DNA of 64,000 bases from Syngnathus acus (taxonomy: Eukaryota > Chordata > Actinopteri > Syngnathiformes > Syngnathidae), in assembly GCF_901709675.1 (NCBI RefSeq), contig NC_051089.1, positions 9,235,476-9,299,475 of the forward strand. Direction: 5' to 3'. Below are positions 1 through 8,790 of this stretch, piece after piece. The position numbers and the translations under genes were made by a program. Every line of letters begins with the position of its first letter. Position 1 is the first letter of the stretch. Under the pieces are notes generated by a model, which did no database searches, was not told the DNA's origin, and saw only the letters and a program-made list of their open reading frames with translations.

Positions 1-370
1 AACCCTAGTTTCAAACCCTAACCCTACTTCAAAACCCTAACACTAGTTTGAAACCCTACTTCAAAGCCCTAACCCTACTTTGAAACCCTAACCCTAGTTT
101 GAAACCCTACTTCAATACCCTAACCCGAGTTTGAAACCCTAACCCTACTTTGAAACTCTACTTTAAACCCCTAACCGTACTTTGAAGCCCCATTTTGAAA
201 TCTAATACTACTTTAAAACCTTACTTTGAAACCCTAACCCTAATTTTAAACCCTATTTCAAAACCTTAAGCCCATTTTGAAACCCTAACCCTAATTTTAA
301 ACCCTACTTCAAAACCCTAACCCTACTTTGAAACCCCACTTTAAAACCCTAACCCTACTTTGAAACCCTC
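1..370. repeat. Degenerate telomere-like array (CCCTAA variants)
   Basis: Short stretches of CCCTAACCCTA alternate with spacers such as CTTTGAAA and CTTCAAAA, giving an irregular minisatellite of roughly 17-30 bp units. The C-rich strand runs 5' to 3' from the left edge, which is the orientation expected at a left chromosome end. The array is too degenerate to be a functional telomere; it looks like subtelomeric or old telomeric DNA. Whether the scaffold ends here cannot be told from the window. Confidence 0.8.
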
Positions 371-2420
371 AAATTAAATGGTCACCGCCCCCCTCTCCAT
401 TTCCAAAATCCCATCTGCATCCCTGCTGGGATGCATTTCCATTCCTTCCCGCCACTGACTCAGACTGCCAGTCAAGTTCAAGTTCACAGGATCGAAATGT
501 CTGGACTCTTCATTCACTGTTTCTCCTCCCCCTTCTGAACCCCGCCCCCTTCTGAGTATTAAGATGACAGAGGGGCTCTGGCGTTGTTATGGCAGCAGGC
601 TGGACGGCCTGAGTCTGTTGGTGAAAAGGACAGCCTGTCACAAACACGCATTGAGCGAGCGAGAGAGAGAGAGGCGAGACGTAGGGTCCCCCAACAGCTG
701 TGCGCAACCCCCCACTGCCGACCCTCTAACACCCCAAAAGCATCTACACACCCGCCAAATCACTCGCCCCCTCCCACGCCTTGGTCTTTCAAATAGCACC
801 AGGATCCTGGGAACACCGGGAATGTCACATTCATCATCCTCGCACGGCGCTTTCTCAACGCTCCTTGCATCCTTCATCACTACAAACCCCATCCGCACCG
901 TACCCCCACACACCCTCCATGAATCATGTAATGGCGGCTAACTAGGGTTCAAATTATTTTAAATTCAAAATCAGAAACGGAAATGACACAAGTTGGTGCG
1001 TGGGAAAGAGAGTTTTTTGTTCAGGTTACATTCAAGTAGCACATGAGACGCTGCTCATTTACATAACCTGCATGCTGTCTGAGGGGTTGGGTCGGGGTCG
1101 GGGGGGGGGGGGGGGGGGGGCGCTGTCACTCCGAGACATGATGTTGCATTGAGGAGTGGAGGAATTGTAAAGAGCAGACAGCGTAGAAAAGTTGGAAAAG
1201 GAGAAAAAAATGTGTCCCTTCTCTCCCAAATGCCCACTCCACTGATTCTTTTAAACCATCAAAATAATTTGAGTAAAATAATCCAATGTATTTATTTCAG
1301 ATTCAAACTTAGATGGCACCAAATTATCACAAGCTCTAACAATAATTTTATTTTTTTAAATTTCAGATTTGAATGGAAGATGTTACATTTTGAATTTAGT
1401 AAAATATTTGATAGTAAATCTGTCCTATAAATTCAAATTGAAACTTTTGTGTTTGTTTTGATGCAGAGCTGTTGATTTTGTCCAGGTTCTTGACCTGTGA
1501 AAAATACCTGTGTCAAGAAGAGGTATTGTTGTGTTGTGTGTAAAAATCCTAACATTGCCTATTTTTGTCTTTTCAGGAATAGAAGCAGCTGATGCCACCC
1601 TGTTGCGGACTAAGTGTCCCATTTGACTTTTCATCTGTCACGAGTATGAAGCACAAGAGACTTCCTTTGCTCATACCTTTCCCATAAATGAATGAAATCC
1701 CAATTTGAAATTTGAATGTTAATTTCATGTCAATGTATTAAAAGACAGTTCAAATAAATACTTATGTTTTCAATTAACGTATGGTTTGCAATCCTTATAT
1801 CGGCGTTAAAATAAATTGATGTAAGACTGCTAATAATTTTGGGAGATCCATATGTTCTGCTCTTGGAAATAAAGAATTGTAACTAGTATTTATTGTGACC
1901 AGAAAAAAATGACTGGGTCTATTTGAGTGATGTTTTCATCCGTTATTTTCTCAAGTGGTGTTTTCAAAGTGTGACAATGCAAAACAGCAGATCGACAAAT
2001 GTTCACATGATGTCCGAACTGAGTTGGACAGAAGAGTCGTGACCTTTCGTTCTCCTGGGACACAGCTTGACCTCCCACAATTTGCCACACACGTGCTGCT
2101 TCCAGACAGCGGTTTTCATTGACCCCTCACTCACATACACCAAAAGGAATTGTGTGATGCCCGGCTTATTAAATTCTACCAGACTTAATGAATAATAACA
2201 GCTTGTATGGACTGTCAAATGTCATGTTCACTTCTTGTAATGCCTTAAGCCAGACGAATGAATAATTAACTCATATTTTGAAATCCTCCGGACATGGAAG
2301 AGAAATGATTGCCTCCACATGACTCAATTTGCAGTATTATGGTCAACATATTGTATTACCAAATAAAATGTTGAAAAATGTTGAAATGCTTGCTGAAGAA
2401 CTTCAGTCACAAAAAATTTC
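371..2420. other. Intergenic stretch, no gene recognised
   Basis: Mixed-composition DNA with a 21-base G run at 1100-1120 and short AG-rich tracts near 655-675. Open frames here are short, have no recognisable domain and lack codon-like structure. I see no RNA gene. Confidence 0.5.
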
Positions 2421-2423
2421 CAA

Positions 2424-2652
2424 CTAGTGTTGGCTCATGAGTGAACGATTCGTTCAAATGAACGATTTTTTTCAGTGAACGAGAGTGAACGAATCACTTC
2501 CTAAAGTACACTACACGAGGTTATAAAAAAAAAAAGAATAAATAAATAAGAAAGTGTAGCGAACAATTTGGTGAACGATTCTTTTGAACAAATCTTTTGA
2601 GTGAACCGATTCTAAAGATGCAGTTCACTTAACTGGAATGCACATCACTAGT
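2424..2652. mobile_element. Non-autonomous DNA transposon relic (hAT-like)
   Basis: The left end CTAGTGTTGG and the right end, whose complement reads CTAGTGATGTGC, form short imperfect terminal inverted repeats. The inside is rich in GTGAACGATTC-type motifs in both orientations, a composition seen in small non-coding fish hAT elements (recalled, not searched). No transposase frame is present. A partial second copy of the right end lies at about 9205-9258. Confidence 0.55.
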
Positions 2653-2683
2653 ACAAAAGAGTGCAGACGACCAAGGGCAGCCA

Positions 2684-2753
2684 GGTCGAAATAGTTGACA
2701 GGTTAGTGATGCGGGCTCTCGCTCGGTAAAAACTGGGTTCGACCCCAGGGGCT
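2684..2753 (+). repeat. tRNA-like / SINE-head fragment
   Basis: A B-box-like GGGTTCGACCCC lies downstream of a GGTTAGTGATGCGGG stretch that resembles the D-arm region of a tRNA. A full cloverleaf is not convincing, so this is more likely the head of a tRNA-derived SINE or an old tRNA pseudogene than a gene. It is independent of the minus-strand tRNA array that starts at 3901. Confidence 0.35.
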
Positions 2754-2851
2754 TGCACATACCTAATTGTGATTTTAGAATTGGAACCTCGCTTTGTATA
2801 AGTGGACGCATATGCAAACAATTCATTATTCGTTTATTTTTCTGTGACGTC

Positions 2852-3764
2852 AATCGGACACTCCATTAGGTACACCGCCATTTTCAAGTGTACCTAATAA
2901 CAGGACATTTTATTAGGGAAATATCATGGTCAAAGGTCACAGGTGTCAAGCTCTAGTCCTCGGGGCCGCGTTCCAACATGTTTTCCAAGTTACCCTCGTT
3001 AAACGCACCTGCGTGAAAAGTTTTTGGTCATTTTCACGTGTGCAGGAGCTAAAACTTTTCCCGCAGGTGCACTTAACGAGGGAATCACACGGACACTCCA
3101 TTAGGTACACCGCCATTTTCAAGCGTACCTAATAACAGGCCACTTTATTAGGGAAATATCATGGTCAAAGGTCACAGGTGTCAAGCTCTAGTCCTCGGGG
3201 CCGCGTTCCAACATGTTTTCCAAGTTACCCTCGTTAAACGCACCTGCGTGAAAAGTTTTTGGTCATTTTCACGTGTGCAGGAGCTAAAACTTTTCCCGCA
3301 GGTGCACTTAACGAGGGAATCACACGGACACTCCATTAGGTACACCGCCATTTTCAAGCGTACCTAATAACAGGCCACTTTATTAGGGAAATATCATGGT
3401 CAAAGGTCACAGGTGTCAAGCTCTAGTCCTCGGGGCCGCGTTCCAACATGTTTTCCAAGTTACCCTCGTTAAACGCACCTGCGTGAAAAGTTTTTGGTCA
3501 TTTTCACGTGTGCAGGAGCTAAAACTTTTCCCGCAGGTGCACTTAACGAGGGAATCACACGGACACTCCATTAGGTACACCGCCATTTTCAAGTGTACCT
3601 AATAACAGGCCACTTTATTACGGAAATATCATGGTCAAAGGTCACAGGTGTCAAGCTCTAGTCCTCGGGGCCGCATTCCAACATGTTTTCCAAGATTCCC
3701 TCGTTAAGTCCACCTGCGTGAAAAGTTTTTGGTCATTTTCACGTTCTGCCGGAGCTACTCTCTA
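2852..3764. repeat. 235-bp satellite, about 3.9 tandem copies
   Basis: Unit starts are near 2852, 3087, 3322 and 3557, an exact 235-bp period. The first three copies are almost identical; the fourth diverges near its end at about 3741-3764 and abuts the tRNA satellite. Each unit holds an 11-bp perfect inverted repeat (2865-2875 with 2888-2898 in copy 1) and a larger one of about 32 bp with roughly three mismatches (2993-3025 with 3051-3082). The repeated 68-residue open frame is a by-product of the tandem array and shows no coding features. Confidence 0.9.
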
Positions 3765-3900
3765 CCCTATGGAACCCTCGCTCACATTGCATGGAATATA
3801 TATGGTTTTATGGAGCAGCTCACAAGCAAATAGTTATAATGGTTATATGGGGCAGCACACGAGCAACTGTGTTGCAAATTTTTCTATGATAAAATGTTTT

Positions 3901-3972
3901 AGGTCTCACTGGGATTTGAACCCATGTCGTTGGAGTGAGAGTCCAGAGGACTAACCACTACACTATGGAACC
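3901..3972 (-). tRNA. tRNA-like copy 1, anticodon CTC
   Basis: First full copy, 72 nt. On the minus strand it begins GGTTCCATAGTGTAGTGG (A box) and has GGGTTCAAATCCC (B box). Acceptor strands GGTTCCA and TGAGACC pair except for one C-A. The anticodon loop CTCTCAC gives CTC, which reads Glu codons. Stem pair A31-T39 is intact here but not in most later copies. A TTTT run about 10 nt downstream could stop Pol III. The body resembles vertebrate tRNA-Gln, with a Val-like 5' end, more than tRNA-Glu (recalled comparison). Position 49 in the T stem is mismatched. Gene or repeat-borne pseudogene is undecided. Confidence 0.6.
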
Positions 3973-4095
3973 CTCACCCACATTGCATGGAATATTTATG
4001 GTTTTATGGAGCAGCTCACAATCAAATAGTTATAATGGTTATATGGGGCAGCACACGAGCAACTGTGTTGCAAATTTTCTATGATAAAATGTTTT

Positions 4096-4167
4096 AGGTC
4101 TCACTGGGATTTGAACCCAGGTCACTGGGGAGAGAGTCCAGAGAACTAACCACTACACTATGGAACC
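4096..4167 (-). tRNA. tRNA-like copy 2, anticodon CTC
   Basis: 72 nt with an intact T stem (CTGGG/CCCAG). The loop reads CTCTCTC, so position 37 is a pyrimidine where tRNAs carry a purine. The adjacent spacer on the higher-coordinate side carries the first telomere-variant block. Confidence 0.5.
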
Positions 4168-4200
4168 CTCATTCACATTGCATGGGATATATATGGTTGT

Positions 4201-4738
4201 ATGGACCCTAGCTCTAACTCTAACGAGCTCTAACCCGAGCTCTAAGCCTAACCCTAGCACTAACCCTAACCCTAGCTCTAACCCTTACCCTAGCTCTAAC
4301 CCTAACCCTAATCCTAATCCTAGCTCTAACCCTAACCCTAATCCTAGCTCTAACCCTAGCTCTAACCCTAACCCTAACCCTAGCTCTAACCCTAACCCTA
4401 GCTCTAACCCTAATCCTAGCTCTAACCCTAACCCTAACCCTAACCCTAACCCTAACCTTAACCCTAACCCTAGCTCTAACCCTAACACTAACCCTAATCC
4501 TAGCGCTAACCCTAACCCTAGGTCTAACCCTAACCCCAGCTCTAACCCAAAACCAAACCCCAGCTCTAACCCTAACCCTAGCTCTAACCCTAACCCTAAT
4601 CCTAGCTCTAAACCTAACCCTAGCTCTAACCCTAACCCTAGCTCTAACCCTAACCCTATCCCTAATCCTAGCGCTAACCCTAACCCTAGGTCTAACCCCA
4701 GCTCTAACCCAAAACCAAACCCCAGCTCTAACCTTTAG
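4201..4738. repeat. Telomere-variant block 1
   Basis: CCCTAA repeats mixed with CCCTAG and CTCTAA variants, many arranged as CCCTAGCTCTAA dodecamers. Orientation matches the array at position 1. It is entered after GGTTGTATGGA and left at a TTTAGGTAGGTGTA junction, as in the other three blocks. Long open frames on both strands are compositional: the frame reading CCT-AAC has no stops. Confidence 0.9.
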
Positions 4739-4807
4739 GTAGGTGTATGGTTATATGGGGCAGCACACGAGCAACTGTGTTGCAAATTTTCTATGATAAA
4801 ATGTCTT

Positions 4808-4879
4808 AGGTCCCAATGGGATTTGAACCCAGGTCGCTGGGGTGAGAGTCCAGAGCACTAACCACTACACTATGGAACC
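4808..4879 (-). tRNA. tRNA-like copy 3, anticodon CTC
   Basis: Best acceptor stem of the array: GGTTCCA against TGGGACC pairs throughout, with one G-U. Weak points are a C-T at the outer T-stem pair and A-C at 31-39. The loop is CTCTCAC. It is duplicated at 6811-6882. Confidence 0.6.
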
Positions 4880-5003
4880 CTCGCTCACATTGCATGGAAT
4901 ATATATGGTTTTATGAAGCAGCTCACAAGCAAATGGTTATATTGGTTATATGGGGCAGCACACAAGCAACTGTGTTGCAAATCTTTCTATGATAAAATAT
5001 TTT

Positions 5004-5075
5004 AGGTCCCAATGGGATTTGAACCCAGGTCACTGGGGTGAGAGTCCAGAGGAGTAACCACTACACTACGGAATC
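5004..5075 (-). tRNA. tRNA-like copy 4, degenerate acceptor
   Basis: The loop still gives CTC, but the 5' strand reads GGATTCC and no longer matches the GGGACC 3' strand well. This is probably a pseudogene within the array. It is duplicated at 7007-7078. Confidence 0.45.
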
Positions 5076-5196
5076 CTCGCTTAAATTACATGGAATACAT
5101 ATGGTTTTATGGAGCAGCTCACAAGCAAATAGTAATTGTTATATGGGGTAGCACACGAGCGACTGTGTTGCAAATATTTCTATGATAAAATGTTTT

Positions 5197-5268
5197 AGGT
5201 CTCACTGGGATTTGAACCCAGGTCACTTGGGTGAGAGTCCAGAGCACTAACCACTACACTATGGAACC
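5197..5268 (-). tRNA. tRNA-like copy 5, anticodon CTC
   Basis: Intact T stem and A and B boxes. The anticodon stem is damaged: CTGGA faces CCAAG, leaving two mismatches. It is duplicated at 7200-7271. Confidence 0.5.
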
Positions 5269-5392
5269 CTCGCTCACGTTACATGGAATATATATGGTTT
5301 TATGAAGCAGCTCACAAGCAAATGGTTATAATGGTTATATGGGGCAGCACACAAGCAACTGTGTTGCAAATCTTTCTATGATAAAATATTTT

Positions 5393-5464
5393 ACGTCCCA
5401 ATGGGATTTGAACCCAGGTCACTGGGGAGAGAGTCCAGAGCACTAACCACTACACTATGGAACC
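5393..5464 (-). tRNA. tRNA-like copy 6, anticodon CTC
   Basis: The 3' acceptor strand ends GGGACG instead of GGGACC, breaking the pair next to the first. The loop is CTCTCTC with T37. It precedes telomere-variant block 2 and is duplicated at 7396-7467 without the G change. Confidence 0.45.
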
Positions 5465-5497
5465 CTCATTCACATTGCATGGGATATATATGATTGT

Positions 5498-6041
5498 ATG
5501 GACCCTAGCTCTAACTCTAACGAGCTCTAACCCGAGCTCTAAGCCTAACCCTAGCACTAACCCTAACCCTAGCTCTAACCCTTACCCTAGCCCTAACCCT
5601 AATCCTAGCTCTAACCCTAACCCTAACCCTAATCCTAGCTCTAACCCTAGCTCTAACCCTAACCCTAACCCTAGCTCTAACCCTAACCCTAACCCTAATC
5701 CTAGCTCTAACCCTAACCCTAACCTTAACCCTAACCCTAGCTCTAACCCTAACACTAACCCTAATCCTAGCGCTAACCCTAACCCTAGGTCTAACCCTAA
5801 CCCCAGCTCTAACCCAAAACCAAACCCCAGCTCTAACCCTAACCCTAACCCTAATCCTAGCTCTAACCCTAATCCTAGCTCTAAACCTAACCCTAGCTCT
5901 AACCCTAACCCTAGCTCTAACCCTAACCCTAACCCTAGCTCTAACACTAACCCTAGCTCTATCCCTAATCCTAGCGCTAACCCTAACCCTAGGTCTAACC
6001 CCAGCTCTAACCCAAAACCAAACCCCAGCTCTAACCTTTAG
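5498..6041. repeat. Telomere-variant block 2
   Basis: Same dodecamer-rich mix and same entry and exit junctions as block 1, but with a different internal order. Its closest relative is block 4 (7501-8050), which is 6 bp longer, as expected if blocks 2 and 4 are equivalents in the higher-order repeat. Confidence 0.9.
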
Positions 6042-6110
6042 GTAGGTGTATGGTTATATGGGGCAGCACACGAGCAACTGTGTTGCAAATTTTCTATGAT
6101 GAAATGTTTT

Positions 6111-6182
6111 AGGTCCCAATGGGATTTGAACCCAGGTCACTGGGGAGAGAGTCCAGAGAACTACCCACTACACTATGGAACC
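6111..6182 (-). tRNA. tRNA-like copy 7, anticodon CTC
   Basis: Equivalent of copy 2 at the start of the second higher-order unit. The loop is CTCTCTC. The D-loop region has a change (GTAGTGGGTAG instead of GTAGTGGTTAG on the minus strand) that alters the A box. Confidence 0.45.
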
Positions 6183-6215
6183 CTCATTCACATTGCATGG
6201 GATATATATGGTTGT

Positions 6216-6741
6216 ATGGACCCTAGCTCTAACTCTAACGAGCTCTAACCCGAGCTCTAAGCCTAACCCTAGCACTAACCCTAACCCTAGCTCTAACCCT
6301 TACCCTAGCTCTAACCCTAACCCTAATCCTAATCCTAGCTCTAACCCTAACCCTAATCCTAGCTCTAACCCTAGCTCTAACCCTAACCCTAACCCTAGCT
6401 CTAACCCTAACCCTAGCTCTAACCCTAATCCTAGCTCTAACCCTAACCCTAACCCTAACCCTAACCCTAACCCTAGCTCTAACCCTAACACTAACCCTAA
6501 TCCTAGCGCTAACCCTAACCCTAGGTCTAACCCTAACCCCAGCTCTAACCCAAAACCAAACCCCAGCTCTAACCCTAACCCTAGCTCTAACCCTAACCCT
6601 AATCCTAGCTCTAAACCTAACCCTAGCTCTAACCCTAACCCTAGCTCTAACCCTAACCCTATCCCTAATCCTAGCGCTAACCCTAACCCTAGGTCTAACC
6701 CCAGCTCTAACCCAAAACCAAACCCCAGCTCTAACCTTTAG
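6216..6741. repeat. Telomere-variant block 3
   Basis: Near copy of block 1, 12 bp shorter (two hexamers). This is the only length change between the first halves of the two higher-order units. Confidence 0.9.
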
Positions 6742-6810
6742 GTAGGTGTATGGTTATATGGGGCAGCACACGAGCAACTGTGTTGCAAATTTTCTATGAT
6801 AAAATGTCTT

Positions 6811-6882
6811 AGGTCCCAATGGGATTTGAACCCAGGTCGCTGGGGTGAGAGTCCAGAGCACTAACCACTACACTATGGAACC
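6811..6882 (-). tRNA. tRNA-like copy 8, anticodon CTC
   Basis: Duplicate of copy 3 with the same well-paired acceptor stem and CTCTCAC loop. Together with copy 3 it is the best candidate for an expressed member. Confidence 0.6.
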
Positions 6883-7006
6883 CTCGCTCACATTGCATGG
6901 AATATATATGGTTTTATGAAGCAGCTCACAAGCAAATGGTTATATTGGTTATATGGGGCAGCACACAAGCAACTGTGTTGCAAATCTTTCTATGATAAAA
7001 TATTTT

Positions 7007-7078
7007 AGGTCCCAATGGGATTTGAACCCAGGTCACTGGGGTGAGAGTCCAGAGCAGTAACCACTACACTACGGAATC
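7007..7078 (-). tRNA. tRNA-like copy 9, degenerate acceptor
   Basis: Duplicate of copy 4 with the same GGATTCC 5' strand; it differs from copy 4 by one base near the D arm (AGCAG against AGGAG on the plus strand). Confidence 0.45.
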
Positions 7079-7199
7079 CTCGCTTAAATTACATGGAATA
7101 CATATGGTTTTATGGAGCAGCTCACAAGCAAATAGTAATTGTTATATGGGGCAGCACACGAGCGACTGTGTTGCAAATATTTCTATGATAAAATGTTTT

Positions 7200-7271
7200 A
7201 GGTCTCACTGGGATTTGAACCCAGGTCACTTGGGTGAGAGTCCAGAGCACTAACCACTACACTATGGAACC
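7200..7271 (-). tRNA. tRNA-like copy 10, anticodon CTC
   Basis: Duplicate of copy 5 with the same damaged anticodon stem and intact T stem. Confidence 0.5.
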
Positions 7272-7395
7272 CTCGCTCACGTTACATGGAATATATATGG
7301 TTTTATGAAGCAGCTCACAAGCAAATGGTTATAATGGTTATATGGGGCAGCACACAAGCAACTGTGTTGCAAATCTTTCTATGATAAAATATTTT

Positions 7396-7467
7396 AGGTC
7401 CCAATGGGATTTGAACCCAGGTCACTGGAGAGAGAGTCCAGAGCACTAACCACTACACTATGGAACC
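7396..7467 (-). tRNA. tRNA-like copy 11, anticodon CTC
   Basis: Equivalent of copy 6. Here the anticodon stem pairs fully (CTGGA/TCCAG) and the 3' end is GGGACC. T37 remains atypical. Confidence 0.55.
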
Positions 7468-7500
7468 CTCATTCACATTGCATGGGATATATATGATTGT

Positions 7501-8050
7501 ATGGACCCTAGCTCTAACTCTAACGAGCTCTAACCCGAGCTCTAAGCCTAACCCTAGCACTAACCCTAACCCTAGCTCTAACCCTTACCCTAGCCCTAAC
7601 CCTAATCCTAGCTCTAACCCTAACCCTAACCCTAACCCTAATCCTAGCTCTAACCCTAGCTCTAACCCTAACCCTAACCCTAGCTCTAACCCTAACCCTA
7701 ACCCTAATCCTAGCTCTAACCCTAACCCTAACCTTAACCCTAACCCTAGCTCTAACCCTAACACTAACCCTAATCCTAGCGCTAACCCTAACCCTAGGTC
7801 TAACCCTAACCCCAGCTCTAACCCAAAACCAAACCCCAGCTCTAACCCTAACCCTAACCCTAATCCTAGCTCTAACCCTAATCCTAGCTCTAAACCTAAC
7901 CCTAGCTCTAACCCTAACCCTAGCTCTAACCCTAACCCTAACCCTAGCTCTAACACTAACCCTAGCTCTATCCCTAATCCTAGCGCTAACCCTAACCCTA
8001 GGTCTAACCCCAGCTCTAACCCAAAACCAAACCCCAGCTCTAACCTTTAG
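7501..8050. repeat. Telomere-variant block 4
   Basis: Near copy of block 2 with one additional hexamer. It ends with the same CCAGCTCTAACCTTTAGG exit sequence as the other three blocks. Confidence 0.9.
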
Positions 8051-8119
8051 GTAGGTGTATGGTTATATGGGGCAGCACACGAGCAACTGTGTTGCAAATT
8101 TTCTATGATAAAATGTCTT

Positions 8120-8182
8120 AGGTCCCAATGGGATTTGAACCCAGGTGAGAGTCCAGAGCACTAACCACTACACTATGGAACC
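8120..8182 (-). pseudogene. tRNA-like copy 12, internal deletion
   Basis: 63 nt. Nine bases are missing between the anticodon loop and the T stem, removing the 3' half of the anticodon stem and the variable loop. It cannot fold as a tRNA, though both promoter boxes remain. Confidence 0.7.
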
Positions 8183-8303
8183 CTTGCTCACATTGCATGG
8201 AATATATATGGTTTTATGAAGCAGCTCACAAGCAAATGGTTATGATTATATGGGGCAGCACACAAGCAACTGTGTTGCAAATCTTTCTATGATAAAATAT
8301 TTT

Positions 8304-8375
8304 AGGTCCCAATGGGATTTGACCCCAGGTCACTGGGGTGAGAGTCCAGAGCAGTAACCACTACACTATGGAATC
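8304..8375 (-). tRNA. tRNA-like copy 13, degenerate
   Basis: CTC loop retained. The T loop reads GGGTCAAATCC instead of GGTTCAAATCC, which breaks the B box, and the 5' acceptor strand is GGATTCC. Probably inactive. Confidence 0.4.
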
Positions 8376-8500
8376 CTCGCTTAAATTACATGGAATACAT
8401 ATGGTTTTATGGAGCAGCTCACAAGCAAATAGTTATAATGGTTATATGGGGCAGCACACAAGCAACTGTGTTAGCAAATTTTTATATGATAAAATATTTT

Positions 8501-8572
8501 AGGTCTCACTGGGATTTGAACCCAGGTCGCTGGGGGTAGAGTCCAGAACACTAACCACTACACTATGGAACC
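8501..8572 (-). tRNA. tRNA-like copy 14, anticodon reads CTA
   Basis: Last copy, 72 nt, with a perfect T stem and intact boxes. The loop is CTCTACC instead of CTCTCAC, so positions 34-36 read CUA, the anticodon complementary to the UAG stop codon. C37 and an A-C at 31-39 make normal function doubtful. It is most simply a decayed copy, but it is the only member with this change. Confidence 0.5.
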
Positions 8573-8637
8573 CTCACTCACATTGCTTGTAATATATATG
8601 GTTTTAGGAAACAGCTCACAAGCAATTAGTAATAGAT

Positions 8638-8790
8638 CAGTGGTCCCCAACCGTTTGTGCACCACGGACCGGTTACGCGTCAGAAATATTTTCGCGGACC
8701 GGCCTTTATGTGAATAAATAATACATTTATATAAATAAATAATACATTTATATAAATAAATAATACATTTATAATAAATATATAAATACG
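8638..8790. mobile_element. hAT-like transposon end
   Basis: CAGTGGTCCCCAACCG followed by ACCACGGACCGGTTACGCG and CGCGGACCGGCC is a terminal motif typical of vertebrate hAT/Charlie-type elements (recalled). An AT-rich stretch with the repeated 18-mer-like motif ATAAATAATACATTTAT follows. No matching opposite end was seen in the next kilobase, so this is a fragment. It terminates the tRNA satellite. Confidence 0.65.

Larger units (their letters stand above)
3767..8637. repeat. Composite satellite: ~195-bp tRNA-bearing unit plus telomere-variant blocks
   Basis: Simple units are 193-196 bp: a 72-nt tRNA-like sequence on the minus strand plus a conserved spacer of about 123 bp containing GGTTTTATGGAGCAGCTCAC and GGGGCAGCACACGAGCAAC. 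In four spacers a stretch of about 25 bp is replaced by a CCCTAA/CCCTAG block (4201-4738, 5498-6041, 6216-6741, 7501-8050). A higher-order unit occurs twice, 4096-6110 and 6111-8119. Equivalent tRNAs are offset by 2003 bp outside the blocks; differences of 12 and 6 bp come only from telomere-block length. The left end is cut inside a tRNA-like sequence (3767-3776) and the right end is cut by a hAT-like end at 8638. Confidence 0.92.

Noticed and set aside
2852-3764. CRISPR-like array
   Set aside because: Units are contiguous 235-bp repeats with no unique spacers, in a vertebrate genome.
2926-3954. Repeated 68-residue frame (MVKGHRCQALVLG...) as a tandem gene family
   Set aside because: Exact copies follow the 235-bp satellite period, including silent positions and flanks, so the DNA unit is what repeats. 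No domain or splice structure.
4160-8050. Four plus-strand frames of 188-196 residues (MEPSFTLHGIY... then NPSSNP repeats) and minus-strand GLELGL frames
   Set aside because: They are produced by CCCTAA-type hexamer repeats, which leave frames open by composition. Their ATG lies in the complement of a tRNA-like sequence. No coding evidence.
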